Assembly (NCBI GenBank): GCA_027924585.1
Contig: BSBM01000050.1
Coordinates: 9,075,501-9,139,500, forward strand
Source of the DNA: Larix kaempferi
Lineage: Eukaryota > Streptophyta > Pinopsida > Pinales > Pinaceae
Reading direction: 5' to 3'
DNA length: 64,000 bases
Part shown: positions 22,681 to 35,473 of the stretch, in pieces
Position numbering within the stretch: the first letter of the stretch is position 1
How the letters are laid out: each line of letters starts with the position of its first letter
Program-made: the position numbers and the translations under genes
The notes under the pieces: generated by a model
The model's input: only the letters and a program-made list of their open reading frames with translations
Database searches by the model: none
What the model was told of the DNA's origin: nothing

Positions 22681-23560
22681 ATGAAAGAATTTGTAGACGT
22701 ATTTGTTTGGTTATATTAGGATATTAGACAAAACAAAAGTTAAGGAAAAAAACTTCAGACAGAAGTTGAGGAAATCCAACCCTATGTTGCTTCCAGTGAT
22801 AGAAAATGAACTTAAGAAATTGCTCGATGCTAATATTATCATTCCTTTAAGATTTTCTTCATGGGTAGCAAACCTTGTACCTGTCAGAACGAAAAATAGG
22901 GAAATCAGATTATGTGTTTATTTCTAAAATTTAAATAATATTTATTTAAAGGAAAACTACCCTTTACCAAATATGGATCAAATATTACAGAAGGTAATGG
23001 GATCACAACGGATATCAATGCTAGTTGGTTTTTCTAGATACAAATAGATTGTTTTCCATGAATAGGATACAAAGAAGACCGCTTTTGTGACTCCTTGGGG
23101 GAATTTTATGTATGACCGTATTCCGTTTGGTCTCATGAATGCAGGAGCTCCATTTCCACATGCAATGGATATATCCATTGTTGGAGAGAAATAAAAAATT
23201 ATAGTGATCTACTTGGATGGCATCACAGTCTTTTCCAAGTCATATGAAGAACAACTCAGACATTTGAAGAAAACCTTTTTAAAGTGCAGGAGGTTTGTTC
23301 TTTCTCTTAATCCTAAAAAAAGAAACTTTTCAATGCAGGAAGGAATATTTTTGGGTCACATAATGTCACAACATGGAGTCAACATTGACCCAGACAAAGT
23401 AGATGTTATCTTAAATAGTGATCCACCTAGAAATAAAAAGGGCATCCAATCATTTCTATGTAAGATTAACTTCCTTCGAAGGTTTGTTTTGGATTTTGAT
23501 GAAATCATAAAACATCTTGTAGATTCCTGCGTTGAGGGTTTGGTGAAGGGTTCATCATAA
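22681..23560 (+). pseudogene. Gypsy-1 reverse transcriptase
   Basis: Blocks in order: NPMLLPVIENELKKLLDANI, IIPLRFSSWVANLVPVRTKN, LKENYPLPNMDQILQKVMG, FVTPWGNFMYDRIPFGLMNA, and IVIYLDGITVFSKS where the catalytic YLDD is YLDG. Then SLNPKKRNFSMQEGIFLGHI and SDPPRNKKGIQSFL. Spacing is normal for gypsy RT. In-frame stops at about 22924, 23038 and 23194, together with the lost Asp, make it inactive. Confidence 0.88.
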
Positions 23561-23574
23561 AACATATTACAATT

Positions 23575-24079
23575 ATGTTGAAAAATAATTCAGAGGTTAA
23601 ATGGACCAAAGAATCCAAAGAATCTTTTGAAAAAATCAAACAAGCCTTAGTGGAAAGACCTGTACTTATCAGACCATATTATTCTAAAGAGTTCTTTACA
23701 TTTTCTTTCACTTCCAATGATACTATTGCAATTGTTTTATTACATAAAAATGAAAATGGTCATGAACAACCAGTAGAATTTTTCAGTAGGGATTAAGAGA
23801 TTCTGAATTAAGGTACAATATTATTGAAAAACATGATTATTCTTTGACAAAAGCTTTGAAATATTTTCAGATGTATATTCTTCAATAAAAGGTGATCACA
23901 TATGTTCCTACCAGTGCAGTAAAGGACATTCTAGTTCAACCAAATAGTGAAGGTAAACATGGTAAATGAATAGCTAGACTATTGGAATATGATATTGAAA
24001 TTAAACCAACTAAATTAGTCAAAGGTCAAGGTCTAGCTAAGCTCCTTACTGATTCAAAATGTAAATCTATGGGTTTGAA
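23575..24079 (+). pseudogene. Gypsy-1 RNase H
   Basis: VKWTKESKESFEKIKQALVE, then PVLIRPYYSKEFFTFSFTSN, and after a frame change the block RYNIIEKHDYSLTKALKYFQ and EYDIEIKPTKLVKGQGLAKL. This is the standard RNase H that follows RT in gypsy pol. The usual first Asp (as in TDAS) reads TSN here, so a catalytic residue is lost. Confidence 0.8.
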
Positions 24080-24101
24080 TTAAGTCCTAAATCCATTTGC
24101 T

Positions 24102-25415
24102 ATGACTAGAATGCAAGAGAATGAATATAATTCAGAAATCATGGATAAATATTCTACATTAGTTTGTTACAAGGACATAGTTTTGTTTCTGCTATATTTA
24201 CAATGTTCCCAGAGTATGATAGGAAAAAAATTCAAATCCCTGAAATTAAAAGCTCAAAAGTATTGTATAATGGAAAAAAATTTATTCTGGAAAGACCCTA
24301 GTGGATTATTACTCATATGTATTGATCAAGATGAAGAGAATACGGTGACTATTGATTTACACAAAGGAGCATGGGAAGGACATAAGTACTGGAAAGTAAC
24401 TTTTAAAATATTCCGAGCAGGATATTACTGGCCAAATTTATTTTCTGATGTTTTTGTTGTGGTCCAAGCTTGTGAAGTTTGTCAAAAGTTTGCAAGAAGA
24501 CAAAAATTGCTACCCTTGCCACTCAAATCCATTTTTGTTGATGCCCCTTTTCAACAATGGGGGATAGACTTTATTGGTGAAATGAACCCACCCTCCAGTG
24601 GACAACACAAATATATTTTATCAGCTACAAATTTTTTCACAAAATGGGTGGAGGCTATTCCAACAAGAAGAGCAACTGATTAGGTGATCATGAACTTTTT
24701 AGAAGAATATATTTTTGCATGTTTTGGTTGTCCTTTAAAGTTATTAACAGACAATGAACCATCCTTTAAATATGTTGATATGGAACATTTCTGCGAGCAA
24801 TATAATATTATTCTTAAACATTCTACGCCTTATTACCCTCAGGGTAATGGCCTTGCAGAATCAAATCATAAGAATATGGTTAATAGAATTAATAATTTAT
24901 TGTTTGAAAATAAAAGAACATGGGACACCAGACCCAAATTTGCATTATGGGTTGATAAGGTAAGCACTAAAAAATCAATTGGAACTTCTCCTTTTCAGCT
25001 TGTATATTGTATTGATGCAGTGTTTCCAGTTCAATTGGGTTTGCCGGTCCTAAAAGTTTTGCAGGATGAGGTGGAAGAACTAAATGTTATTCAACAAAGT
25101 ATTTATCAAATAGTGGAGAATCAATAGGTAAGGGTATCTTTGTTGGACAAAACTCAAAAGCATTGAGACAAACTCGAAGCTATGTATGATAAACAAACAA
25201 AGGAAAACACTTTATGTTATGGTAATCGAGTTTTAATATGGGATACATGCAGTAAAGACAAATCTAAACACGGTAAGTTTGAAAACTTGTGGTTTGGTCC
25301 TTTCCAAATTTTGGAAGTTTTGAATAAAAATACATTTATTCTCGAGAATCTTGATGGTAGTATAGTTGTAGAGGCCCTAGTTAATGGGCATTTTCTGAAG
25401 CACTTCTACATTTAA
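24102..25415 (+). pseudogene. Gypsy-1 integrase with GPF/Y module
   Basis: The HHCC zinc domain is visible: HKGAWEGHKYWKVTFKIFRA, then WPNLFSDVFVVVQACEVCQK. The core follows with WGIDFIGEMNPP (first Asp), LKLLTDNEPSF (second Asp) and GNGLAESNHKNMVNRIN (Glu). A TAG at 24682 splits the core and another stop at 25126 precedes the C-terminal part. That part (25182-25415) reads LCYGNRVLIWDTC and KFENLWFGPFQILEVLNKNT, a GPF/Y module, ending HFLKHFYI at a TAA. No chromodomain is visible. All DDE residues remain, so the loss is by stops only. Confidence 0.88.
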
Positions 25416-26004
25416 TAAGGTCGTTCGTGGCCTAATTAATTCATTGTAAATACCGGTGAGATGTACATTTCCTAATAAGACTCCAAGCCCAAGAAGGAAC
25501 TAGTTTTCAAACAACACAACACAAAATATAGGTGCTTGAGAATGAAAACGATTGATTCACAGGTTCTTAGTATCTCATAGGAAGCATACCATCCCCAGGG
25601 TGGGCCATTATTAGTCCTCAAGTATGCATCTATGGATGTCTACTTTCACAAAATTCCATCCTTAAAATCCAAAATCATCGTAAAACTTCTGATAATGATC
25701 TTAAACGTTTCATCCTCAATGACTTAGTATTCTTGAAAATTTGTAATATGAATTTTGTGTTGATTGTATTATGTTATTTTTTAACCTAATAGTTAGCTTA
25801 TTAGCTAAGTTGTCACAAGTTATTTCTTGTGACCTAATTAGTTTTGCAGGAATTTATTACACAATACTTTAATATTCAAGAAGAGCTCGAAACTAACTTC
25901 AACGACCAAGTCATTACACATGGTCGCGCTGCAAAACTATTCAGCAATTGTGCTACATAAGATTATGAAATTGCGCCACAAAATGGTTGCGTGACTGTAC
26001 TAGA
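25416..26004 (+). other. Gypsy-1 post-pol region, first part
   Basis: Non-coding sequence between pol and solo LTR 2, with a short frame EFITQYFNIQEELETNFNDQ near 25853 that could be part of the LTR ORF leader. The 3' LTR must start somewhere between 25430 and 28087, but without a full 5' LTR I cannot place it. No clear purine tract is seen. Confidence 0.5.
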
Positions 26005-27774
26005 TGTAGGACCCCTCCTTTAGGGTCCCCTTGAACTGAACCTGAAACTTTAACAACTTCATACAAACAAATTAGCCATCATAGTTATTGGAAAAATAAA
26101 ATTAAAAGCGTGAATAACTTAACAAAAATAAGCAAAACCTTAACCTGTCAACCCGATCCGGCTGGTCCATTGTCACCTTCGTCTTCCATAGGATCCCTCT
26201 AGCAAAGCTCGTTTAACCATTGGCGAAGCAACCGTTAGCTTCGCCACCCAACCATAGGCTCATGCTTTCTGTCGCATGGCCTCCCCCGAGCTTTGGGTCG
26301 TAGAGCTCACACACAATAAAAAAAAATCATGAAACCCAGTTTGGGATTCCCCCCCCACCAAGATTTCCAGCCAAACCCTTAATAGCAGCAAGTCATGAGG
26401 TAACTCAATATTACGATAGTCATCCAGGGTCTGGGTCCTTTACCCATCCCCAAAGTCTCCCTTTTAAAGGAAAATCCCTTGCGACACATGTCGCTTGATG
26501 CATAAATAATTATTTAATTAATTCTTTAATGAAAAACAACTCACCCATCCAAGTGTCAGTTTCTCTAGGAGATGCACCAACATCCCTAAGTTTGCTCATG
26601 TTTGTCCCCTAGATATTTCACTTAACTCCTAGATTTGTGGTGTAGGTGGAGTTGACTAGGTGTCCATGCCTAGGATTCCATTTTGCTCCTAAATAAATAT
26701 TTATAATATTTTTAAGTAATCAGGAATATCCTTTTATGTGCAATGCCTAAATAACACTTAATATTATTTAAATGCCAAAGTAATCATTTATGTGCAAATT
26801 CCTAAAGTACTCAAATGCATTTATAAGTAAAGTTCTAGGTGCAAAATTATACGTTTCAACGCAGTTAAGCTTAGCAATCAACTTTTACTAAGGACCCGGT
26901 GTCGTGCCGTTGGGCCTCCTTGTTCCTTAATTTAATTTCTCTGACATGGCACCACTTCGTCGAGTCCAGTCATCCATAGTTTCCATTCCTCGGCAAGGAA
27001 CCACATCATTGGGTCCTTGAATTCACTCTTTCCATTCTCGGCAGGGTACCGCACCGTCGGGCCCTCCTGCCATCATCCTTCCGTTTTGACTTGCGAGAAC
27101 TTCATGTAGGGATTTCAGGAGCCATTATCTTCCATCCTCCATCTACACGCTATTAGGGACTAATGGCGTTGAGGAGTGAGTCCATTCTCACTGCGCGCCC
27201 CCCAACTCGTACGTGACCAACTCCGTTGTGGCCCACCTCGTACGCCCTCACGCTTTCCTCTTGAGAAAGCGGATCAGTGCTTATCTGCTCAAGCGTGGTA
27301 TTCTGTCGGAAGTCGACATCGTCGTCGCTCTCCCTGTGTGTGATTTACTCGTACTCTACGACCCTTCATATTCCTTTGTGTGTCCGTTGGTGAAACGTTT
27401 CACCTGTTGCTACACACATTTTTCACAAACGTAAATTAGTAGCACTGTCCTCAATAATCACAATTTGGTTTATAAATCTGTTGCTTCATTAAGCATCTAT
27501 AATTTACTTAATCATTACTCATTTGTCTAATCACATAATCAATTGCACAGCTAGTCGTTAAGCATCATTCATATGTACAGTTTTCATATCAAAGTTAATC
27601 GTTAAACAACATGAAATTGTCCATTCACAATAACTACCCAAATGCACATATATCAATCAATCGTAATCATAAATATACTCAAAATAAAATCATAGGGTTA
27701 TTTTATTAATGTTTCAAACAGTCAGGCGACTCAGCAGGTGCCCTCAATGTCTATAGTAGTCTAGGGGCACTACA
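26005..27774. mobile_element. Solo LTR 2 (1770 bp)
   Basis: Begins TGTAGGACCCCTCC and ends AGGGGCACTACA, with the TSD CTAGA at 26000-26004 and 27775-27779. It contains GC-rich phrases, three of which (near 26900, 26950 and 27050) resemble one another around a GT/CG-TTGGGCCTC theme. No coding motif. Inserted in the Gypsy-1 3' region. Confidence 0.85.
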
Positions 27775-28087
27775 CTAGAGAATTAAAGATCGGCAGCGTT
27801 GCAGAATTGTCACACCATTCATTATTTCATGTGTCTTCAGTCACATCAGCATGCTATGAGAAATTGATGGAGATAATGGGAAATTATGGAAATATTTGGG
27901 TTATGCATTTGATGGTCTATCATGGAATTAAATCCCACTGCAACACAAATACCAACACCACAACAAATTTTGAAGACATCAGATTCAGTTTGGCCATTTC
28001 TCATATGACTAAGTCTAATTTAGTTTAAGCTTCGAAGAACCTTTTGCTTGTCTGCAAACATCCCTTTCTTGCTGTCACAAATCCAAA

Positions 28088-29966
28088 ATGGTATCAAGTC
28101 GAAGCGGGCAACTCGTTAGATATGAACCAGTGGGTTTAGAAGTACTAGAAGCATATCTTCAGTTCGAGCAGAAATTCAAACAGGTTGGGTGGTTCAAATA
28201 TTGTGAAAAGTTACAGGGACATTTCACTCCTGTGGCTAAAGCTTTTTCCCACAGTTTCAATGGGAAAAATGTTACTGTGGGATATTTAACCTTCCCTATA
28301 ACTGAGAATTCAATTGCAATAGACTGTGAGCTACCGTTCGAAGAAGAATGTTGGTTCAAACGACAGGGGGTAAGCACAACAAATTGCAATCGGTTCCTAT
28401 TGGCTACTCACCAAACCATTGATTGGCGCAAAGGCATGCCGAGGGCTTGGCTCAAGATAGAGTACAGTGATTTTCTCAAACTGGTCCAGAGGTATATAAC
28501 CAGAGAAGGGAGGTATTAAACAATACAGGTATACCATATGTGGTTTCTATTGCATCTTGATGGTATTTCTCCTATGAAGTTTACCTACTTTTTTCTTACA
28601 ACTTTGACCAAGATGACCGATAGGGCACAGAAATATCTAGATAGTTGGCATGGAATATACCATCAGGCCCTGATTAAACTATTGATTGTGGAATAATTGA
28701 GTAAATTCAATCATATATGGGACCAATGTTTTGTAGATTCTGAATTCGTTAACCCAAAAAACCTTCTCTAATCATCCCAAGTTGTTGAAGTTACCTCGAC
28801 TAAAGAAGATTCGACCCAAATAATTGAAACCAATTAGACATATAGCTCTTCTATAAGGTAGAGCTCAAAGTGAAACAGTAAAAAAAAAGAAACAAATTTC
28901 AAGCAACCAGCTAGTAAAAGACGACGACTTTCATCACAGGAGAAACTTGATAACCCAGAAATAGTCGAGGCATGTTTTGAAAAATAAGAGAGAGTTATGA
29001 CTCACAGGATGAGAGGAGCACTGAAAATGCCTCCTAATCAAAATCTAATTCAGCAAGAAAATTCTAAGGGTAAAAGCAAAGCTCAAGATAAGGGAAAACA
29101 AGCTGAACACAAAGCATATTATCTCCGTAAACCCCATACCAGGCCTACTAACGAATTCCGCCTCAACTTTAAATATTAGATTGATCCTTATTTAAAGGAT
29201 AATATTTTTATTGTCCTAGAAGTTTCTCCCAACAATAATGTAAAGAAGCCTGGAAGGTAAAGAGTCAAAGTACAGGAACTGGTTCGAATTCTAGTAGGTT
29301 GAGGAAAAGAGGCAACTTCTTCCTTAGAATTTTCTGAAGGTGAATCGGAATCGGTTTTAGAAAAATAAAGAAAAGTTGCTCAAGTTTTAGTAGGTCTAGA
29401 AGAATCCATTAACACTACTCCATGATCCCGTGAACCTGAACCTGTTGATTATATGATGTCTGAAAAGATAGAAGAAAAATCATGTGTAAAATCTATTGCA
29501 GATAAAAAACTGGATCTAGATTTTAAGACACCACATAAATCCCAGGAAGAAAATTTCATGGTATCCTTGGCCAAAGAGAAAATTTCCTCACCATAATGTG
29601 ATATAGAAGCACAAGAATCCAACCACGGGTCAAAAAATCGAACATTGAAGATAAAGCTAAAAAATACAAGGATTTGGTTAAAGGATTGAAGAAGGAGAAT
29701 AAATCATTACTGGACAGGGAAAACATAGCCAATAACAAAAAGAGCAAATTGATTGGTTGATTCATGAAGGTATGTCGATTTTCTCAAAAATTGAAGAAAA
29801 TTAATGCAAAGTTGCTTAGACAGAAAAAATATTGGAAAGAGAAATGTAAACAAAAAAGGAAAAAGGCTATAGAAAGCACTGAAAAGTTGGGATTTTTAAT
29901 AGATTTGGGCACACATATTCTATAGGATACTCTGTAAAACCAAGCTCGACCACCAGAAGCCAAATA
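28088..29966 (+). pseudogene. LTR-resident ORF, 3' LTR copy (with N-terminus)
   Basis: From ATG 28088 there are 143 open codons: MVSSRSGQLVRYEPVGLEVL, FKQVGWFKYCEKLQGHFTPV, AIDCELPFEEECWFKRQG and PRAWLKIEYSDFLKLVQRYI. After a stop at 28517 the same frame goes on with YHMWFLLHLDGISPMKFTYF, KYLDSWHGIYHQALIKLLIV, the Ser/Lys linker and, after a one-base deletion near 29660, the coiled-coil end finishing in RPPEAK. Alignment with 4653-6080 is collinear. The whole protein would be about 620 residues. Family not recognised. The W and aromatic content suggests a folded N-terminal half, followed by a coiled-coil tail. Confidence 0.6.
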
Positions 29967-30851
29967 AAGACAAGTCATATCTTCTATTGTTTTTGCAGAT
30001 GTTTGAGTTTCACTGGCAGAAAGTAGTACCACTTCATAGTTGTTAATTTTATAGTTACTAAGTCTTTAATATTTTTTATAAACCTAATTCCTAGTATCCT
30101 AGTTTAACAAGTCGAATATGAGTTAAGACTTTAAGACTTAGTTACAATTCGGTGAAGTGTCCCTCATAAATAGGATCTGGGATCTTTTTGATAAAGAAAA
30201 ACATTTTGTTTAATTCTCAGTCTATTTTTGGTAAATGGATATCTCTCGAACCCAATTGAGAAGTTATATTAGTTATAGTGAAAGGTCTATATATTTTAAA
30301 ACTCAAGAAGAAGAAAGGGTTCAATTTTGGGGGATCCACAAGGTGGTCACGTCTCTATTGTAAGGACATGTTACAATTTACTATGAACTTTATTACTGAA
30401 TGAAATACAAATCTTGTGGCTACTTATGTGTTAATAGTTGACTGAATGGCTTACAGAACTACATGCGCTGCATAATTTTCAATTACAGAATTAACGTTAT
30501 AAACAATGTTTATGAAAATTGCCTATAATTTTTAATTTGTTTCCTTTCACTTTTTTATGTAACTCTTTTGCGTATGAAATGGAAAATGAATGCATGAAGA
30601 ATATAACTTATTTATTTAAAGTATTTGTTTCATCCTTTTGATCATAATTTCCGAGGCACTTGTTTTATTGTTCTAAAACCCCTTGGGTTCATAGTTTATG
30701 TTGTAATCTGTGTTAGTCATATAACCTTGAGTAGACCTTCCTTATACCTATCCTTCAACCATATTTATAATCATCCAAACATGGTCTATTTCCCTTCTTA
30801 AGTGCCCTATATTTTCCCTGTAGAAGTCCAAAGCATACCATATGGATAACA
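28508..30851 (+). repeat. Gypsy-1 3' LTR, part matching the 5' copy
   Basis: Pair of 4617-6968. The left limit given is where the 5' copy is cut by LTR-A, not the true LTR start, which lies further left. It ends GGATAACA at 30844-30851. Confidence 0.8.
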
Positions 30852-31725
30852 AAAGGAAATTTAACATGCGTTAGATATCCTTTATTGTGCAATGTATTTG
30901 ATAGCAATGCGGTTGTGCCAGTAGGAGGGATATCACGCGTTAGCTTCCATTCACTACACAATGTTTTTGTTATAAATTCTCTTGTGCTTGTGCTAGAAGG
31001 AAAGATAACACGTGTTAGATTTTCTTCATGATGCAATGTATTTGATGACAATGTGGTTGTGCTAGTAGGAAATCTAAAACACATTATCTTTCATTTGTTT
31101 TGCAATATTGTTGTTAGAAATGTCCTTGTTCTTGTGCTAGAAGGAAAGATAGTATGCACTAGATTTCCTTCATGATGCAATGTATTTGATGGCAATGTGG
31201 TTGTGCCAGTAGGAAAACTAACACACGTTAGCTTTCATTCATTTGCAATGTTGTTGTAATAAATTCCCTTCTTCTTGTGCTAGATGGAAATATAACAATT
31301 CACTATGCAATGTTGCGGTTGTGCTAGAAGGAATGTGAGAATGCATTATATTTCCTTCATGATGCAATGTATTTTGATGGAAATATAGTGGTATCGGTAA
31401 GCTAACACACGTTAGCTTTCATTCACTATGGAATTTTGTTGTTAGAAATTCCCTTATGCTTGTGCTAGAAGGAAAGTTGTGCTATAAGGAAAGCTAACAT
31501 CCATGCGTTATATTTCCTCATTGTGTAATGTTGTTGTACGAGATGACCTTATGCTTGTGTTATAAGGAAAGCTAACATGTGTTAGAATTCCTTGATGGTG
31601 CAATGTATTTGATGGCATTGTGATTGTACCAGTAGGAAAGATAACACGCGTTAGCTTTCACTCACCATGCAATGTAGTTATTAGAAAATCCCTTGTGCTT
31701 GTGGTAGAAGTAAAATATAGAACTC
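30852..31725. repeat. Tandem array, ~125-bp unit, next to Gypsy-1 3' LTR
   Basis: Six or seven imperfect copies. Each holds GATGCAATGTATTTGATGGC, then TGTGGTTGTGCCAGTAGGAA, a core near TAACACGCGTTAGCTTTC, and a second half with GTTGTTAGAAATTCCCTTG and TTGTGCTAGAAGGAAAG. The two halves resemble each other, so the unit may be a dimer. No coding. Confidence 0.85.
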
Positions 31726-34017
31726 TGTAGAGAAAATAGAACAATTACTGATATCAACTAGTGTACCATTGATCTAATCTTTCCTAAGCCCATTTTCAAC
31801 TAGAAACCAAATGTGAAGCCTTTGATAAAGGAAGTTTTTTGTTTGCAAAACATTTTGAATTTACAAATCTACATACATTTCCCAGAAGCTACTACAACTT
31901 CTACACAAAGCTCTAGTGACTATTGTAACTAAGCCATAGCCTTGTTATAAGGTATCTAGAGGTTCTTCCTTTAATAGAGAAGATGTATTTACCATTTTTC
32001 CATGTCCAATCCATCCACAAAGGATTACAACTAATGGTGACTTACATAATATTTGTTTTTATCTTTTCTTTTAGTTTGAATTTTTAGCTAGGACTATAAC
32101 ATCCCATTATACCTTGTTGTTTTTGTCGAAGAATATATATGGATTTTTGTGCCAAATAGATGGTTTGGATATATCAAATTTTTATATCTCTTGAGTAATT
32201 TGAAATTGACAATGATCAATACTAGCACTCCAACATAAATAAAGTAGAGATCAAGCAGGGAATATGGTTTCATCATATTATGATGTTTTATTGTTCCATG
32301 ATTTCATGAGTTTTAGTTGAGCGCAAAGGATGATCCAGGTTGGCCCTAGCAAGCTTCATGTGAAGAAAATTTATGTTTGGATCTTCTTGCATTTACACAT
32401 TATAGCCAAATTCTTTATCTTATTTCTCCATACAAAGATCGATGATGTATAGATGCTAACACTAAAGGCTTTCAACCATGGTAATTTTAAGGGCGAAATT
32501 TCGCCAATTGGCTATTTTTGGGTTTTTTTTTCAAAAAATAAATTCGCTATTTGGTCATTTTTAGACTCTAATATCGCCTATATTAACATAAAATATGTTT
32601 TTTTATCATAATATTCGCCAAAATTTACACATTTCAGTAGTAAATCAGATGTTTCATATTTAATATTCACCTACCTATATATATACATGATTTTTTCAGT
32701 TCAAAATAATCGCTTAGGATACTATACTTATGTATAATATTAGAATCCTTAAAAAATAGCCTGCCGAAGTTTCAACTTACGCAAAATACAAATATTGGTT
32801 TGTAAAATAGCCTAAAATCTATTAATATAGTGATTCATTTTGGGTCCAATTTTTTCTATGATGGAATGACTAGTGGCTACAGTAGTTGAACTTAGGATGA
32901 GATTCACCAACTAGACCATAATTTTTCTAGGCTTGGACAAGTTGTTGTGAGACTCAAAAGTGAATTGGTGTTCATAAGGGTAGAGAGGAGATGGTCCACC
33001 TCCAATGAAATGAATTAAAATAAGATTCATTCCTAGTATTATTGTTTGTTCAGGTATTGTGGTGGAATTGGTAATCCCATAGACACCCCATGGTGTTGTA
33101 GTTATGGAAAATCACATGGTAGTATATAAGGAAACAACTATGGTAGTTCAAGAGCTTCTCATTTAAGTTCTAGGTGTTGTAAATTATTTTTTTTCTTATT
33201 TATTATTTGTATGAAGTTTTTATAAAGTCATCCAACCATAAAAAGTCAAACTTAAACCTCATCATCAAAGGGGCCGCATTAAATCATTATAAGGTCGAAA
33301 CTAGTGTCAGACCTTAAAATCATATTATGGGTGGATGGTAGGTGGTTTTGAGAAATGTTAATTTTCACCAGCAATACACTAAAAGCTGGAACACGTCTTT
33401 GAATATTTTTTGAAGTGTGGGTGTATTTTTACAAAATAAAATCCTATCCATCTTACACCCACAGTTATTAAGAATCATTGATAAAAGGAATGTGTGATCA
33501 ATGGATCAAATCTATTTTCATAAACTAGCCAACAATGTCGAAAATATTTGAACAAAATTACATGTTGAATGAATTCACCCAAAACCATGTTTCTAAATTA
33601 GAAATTTCATATTTGCAATAATAGTTAGAAAAAAATGAAAGTAGAATGATGGATTTGAAGGCCAATAACCAAGTGTGTTGGATAACTCAATTTATACTAC
33701 TTCTCAATTGCATTTGTTTTGTAGGGTTTGAATGCGGAAATATAACACTAAAGGGGGTCCTTATCCTATTGTAAATCAAATGAGACCTTATCGACAATTC
33801 AGTTCATCTCCAATCCAATTCCTTACCTGAGCAGAGAGCAAGACCAACCCTTCCTTATTTCCTTTCCCCCAAAAGCCTGATCAAAGATATTCTTTTATTT
33901 CCCTTCCTGAGAATAACTTATTATGGCTGCCGTAACTTAGCTCTTTGAGGGGGGAAGAAATAAAGGGTCGCTAAGGGCCTTCCCTAAGGTAATAACCAAA
34001 GCATGCCTCTTGTGGAT
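31726..34017. other. AT-rich spacer
   Basis: No gene or RNA recognised. A block at about 32545-32700 (from TTCGCTATTTGGTCATTTTT to TTCATATTTAATATTCACC) recurs at 57888-58030. A 60-codon frame at 32094-32276 is likely chance. Confidence 0.6.
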
Positions 34018-34649
34018 AGTAGCATTGTACACTTGTGGTTGCTAGCATTGTACACATATAGCATAGTTCACCTTTACTACTTGCATTCCTTGGGCTATTA
34101 ATAGTCTAGAAGAATGAGGGACAAACAAAGGAGTTTTCTATAGACTGTTTTGTGTTCATAGACCTTTTTGTAGACAAATAAAGTTGGCAGTGTTTTTTAT
34201 GGGACCAAGATATACATCATTGTGTTGGTACTTTGAAAAGGAAAATTTAGTGTGCAATAATTTAGCTTCCCATTTAATTTGATTTATTTTAATATAATGA
34301 GGATGATGCAAATATTTGTCGTGATACACTAGGCCTTAGTTGGTTTTGTAAAATGCTAATTTCAATACTCTAGGATAATTATACTAGTAAATGTCCTTCT
34401 ATCCTGGGTATGAAATTATATGTCGTATGCCAAATAAGTATTTAAACTATGCATTGAGAATATGTAATGAGATTCAACAAATTGTTTTTATGTCGATGTT
34501 GATAGAACACATAGAAAGATTCAAAATAAGGTCTAGAAGGAACATATAACATGATAAAACTATATTTTAGTTGTTTGTAAAGATGAATAAAAGACTAGAC
34601 AATTAAAATCAAAGGTAATAGATCCTTAGTAGTGTTCATTGTCATCCAT
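34018..34649 (+). repeat. Diverged direct repeat, copy 1
   Basis: About 630 bp, collinear with 35474-36129. Shared landmarks are GACAAACAAAGGAG, TTTAGTGTGCAATAAT, TTTAGTTGTT and GGTAATAGATCCTTAGTAGT. Non-coding. Confidence 0.8.
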
Positions 34650-35473
34650 GGAAATTGCTAGGGAAATGAGAAAAAGTGATTACTAACAAAATTCATTTAG
34701 TGATGCGATGGAAGGGATGGTTAGCATGAAGATAATAAAACCTAGAATATACAAATTTCTAGTGCTAAAGAAAATTCGACTTTAAATTGAAGGTGAAAAT
34801 GTATGGAATGCAACATATATTGCAATTATACCTTTCAAACCATAAGTTGATGAGTGTGTTGAAAATGAACTAATTTTGTTATAAAGACAATAATTTACAT
34901 ATTCAACATTTCCTAGTATCTCACCAAGACCGTTGCACTTTTAGTAAATGAGCATATAAATACAAATGCACATCGCGATTTCCATACTATTTAAAATTAC
35001 TTTAGTTCTGGAGATACAAGTTTCACATATAGCATTATTTATTCAACAAACCTATGCACTTTCACTAAATGAGCACACAAATGGACAATTCATGGGATCC
35101 ATACTAAATAAATTTACAAGGGATCTCCTCTAGAGACAAAATCCAATAATGTTCTAAAACATCATTTGAAAAGATTGTGAATCTCTTTCCATAGTTGATA
35201 AAAAATTCACCAAAAAATAAAAAAGATTCAAAGTCAAAGAAAATCTATTACCTACAAAAACTAAAGTAAATGGTGAGGAAAACATAGAGGAGGGGGTTAT
35301 GCCCCTACCACTAACCCTTAGTGTCCTCAATTCAAGCACCCTTTTTCTCCTTGCTTGTGTACAAATTTGGGAGAATGTATGATTAGCTCCCTTCTAGTGT
35401 TATTGTCTTATCATATATTAACAATTTCTTGAAATTAGTCAACAATGGAACCAGACAGGGACATATTTTGTTG
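34650..35473. other. Sequence between the direct repeats
   Basis: Non-coding, with a small internal duplication (about 34925-35015 and 35045-35160, sharing ...GCACTTT..TAAATGAGCA). No pol or structural motif. If the flanking copies are LTRs this would be a non-autonomous interior, but no primer site or TSD was found. Confidence 0.5.

Larger units (their letters stand above)
4617..30851 (+). mobile_element. Gypsy-1: Ty3/gypsy element, Tat-like, with nested insertions
   Basis: Support comes from two direct copies of a long terminal sequence (4617-6968 and 28508-30851, 2352 and 2344 bp), both ending in GGATAACA; a primer site just inside the left copy; and gag, protease, RNase H-like, RT, RNase H and integrase remnants in that order up to 25415. 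The 5' LTR is interrupted by LTR-A at 4616/4617. Copia-1 and one solo LTR account for about 13.8 kb of the internal length. The tRNA-Asp-like primer site and the extra RNase H suggest the Tat branch. Every domain carries stops or frameshifts. Confidence 0.8.
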
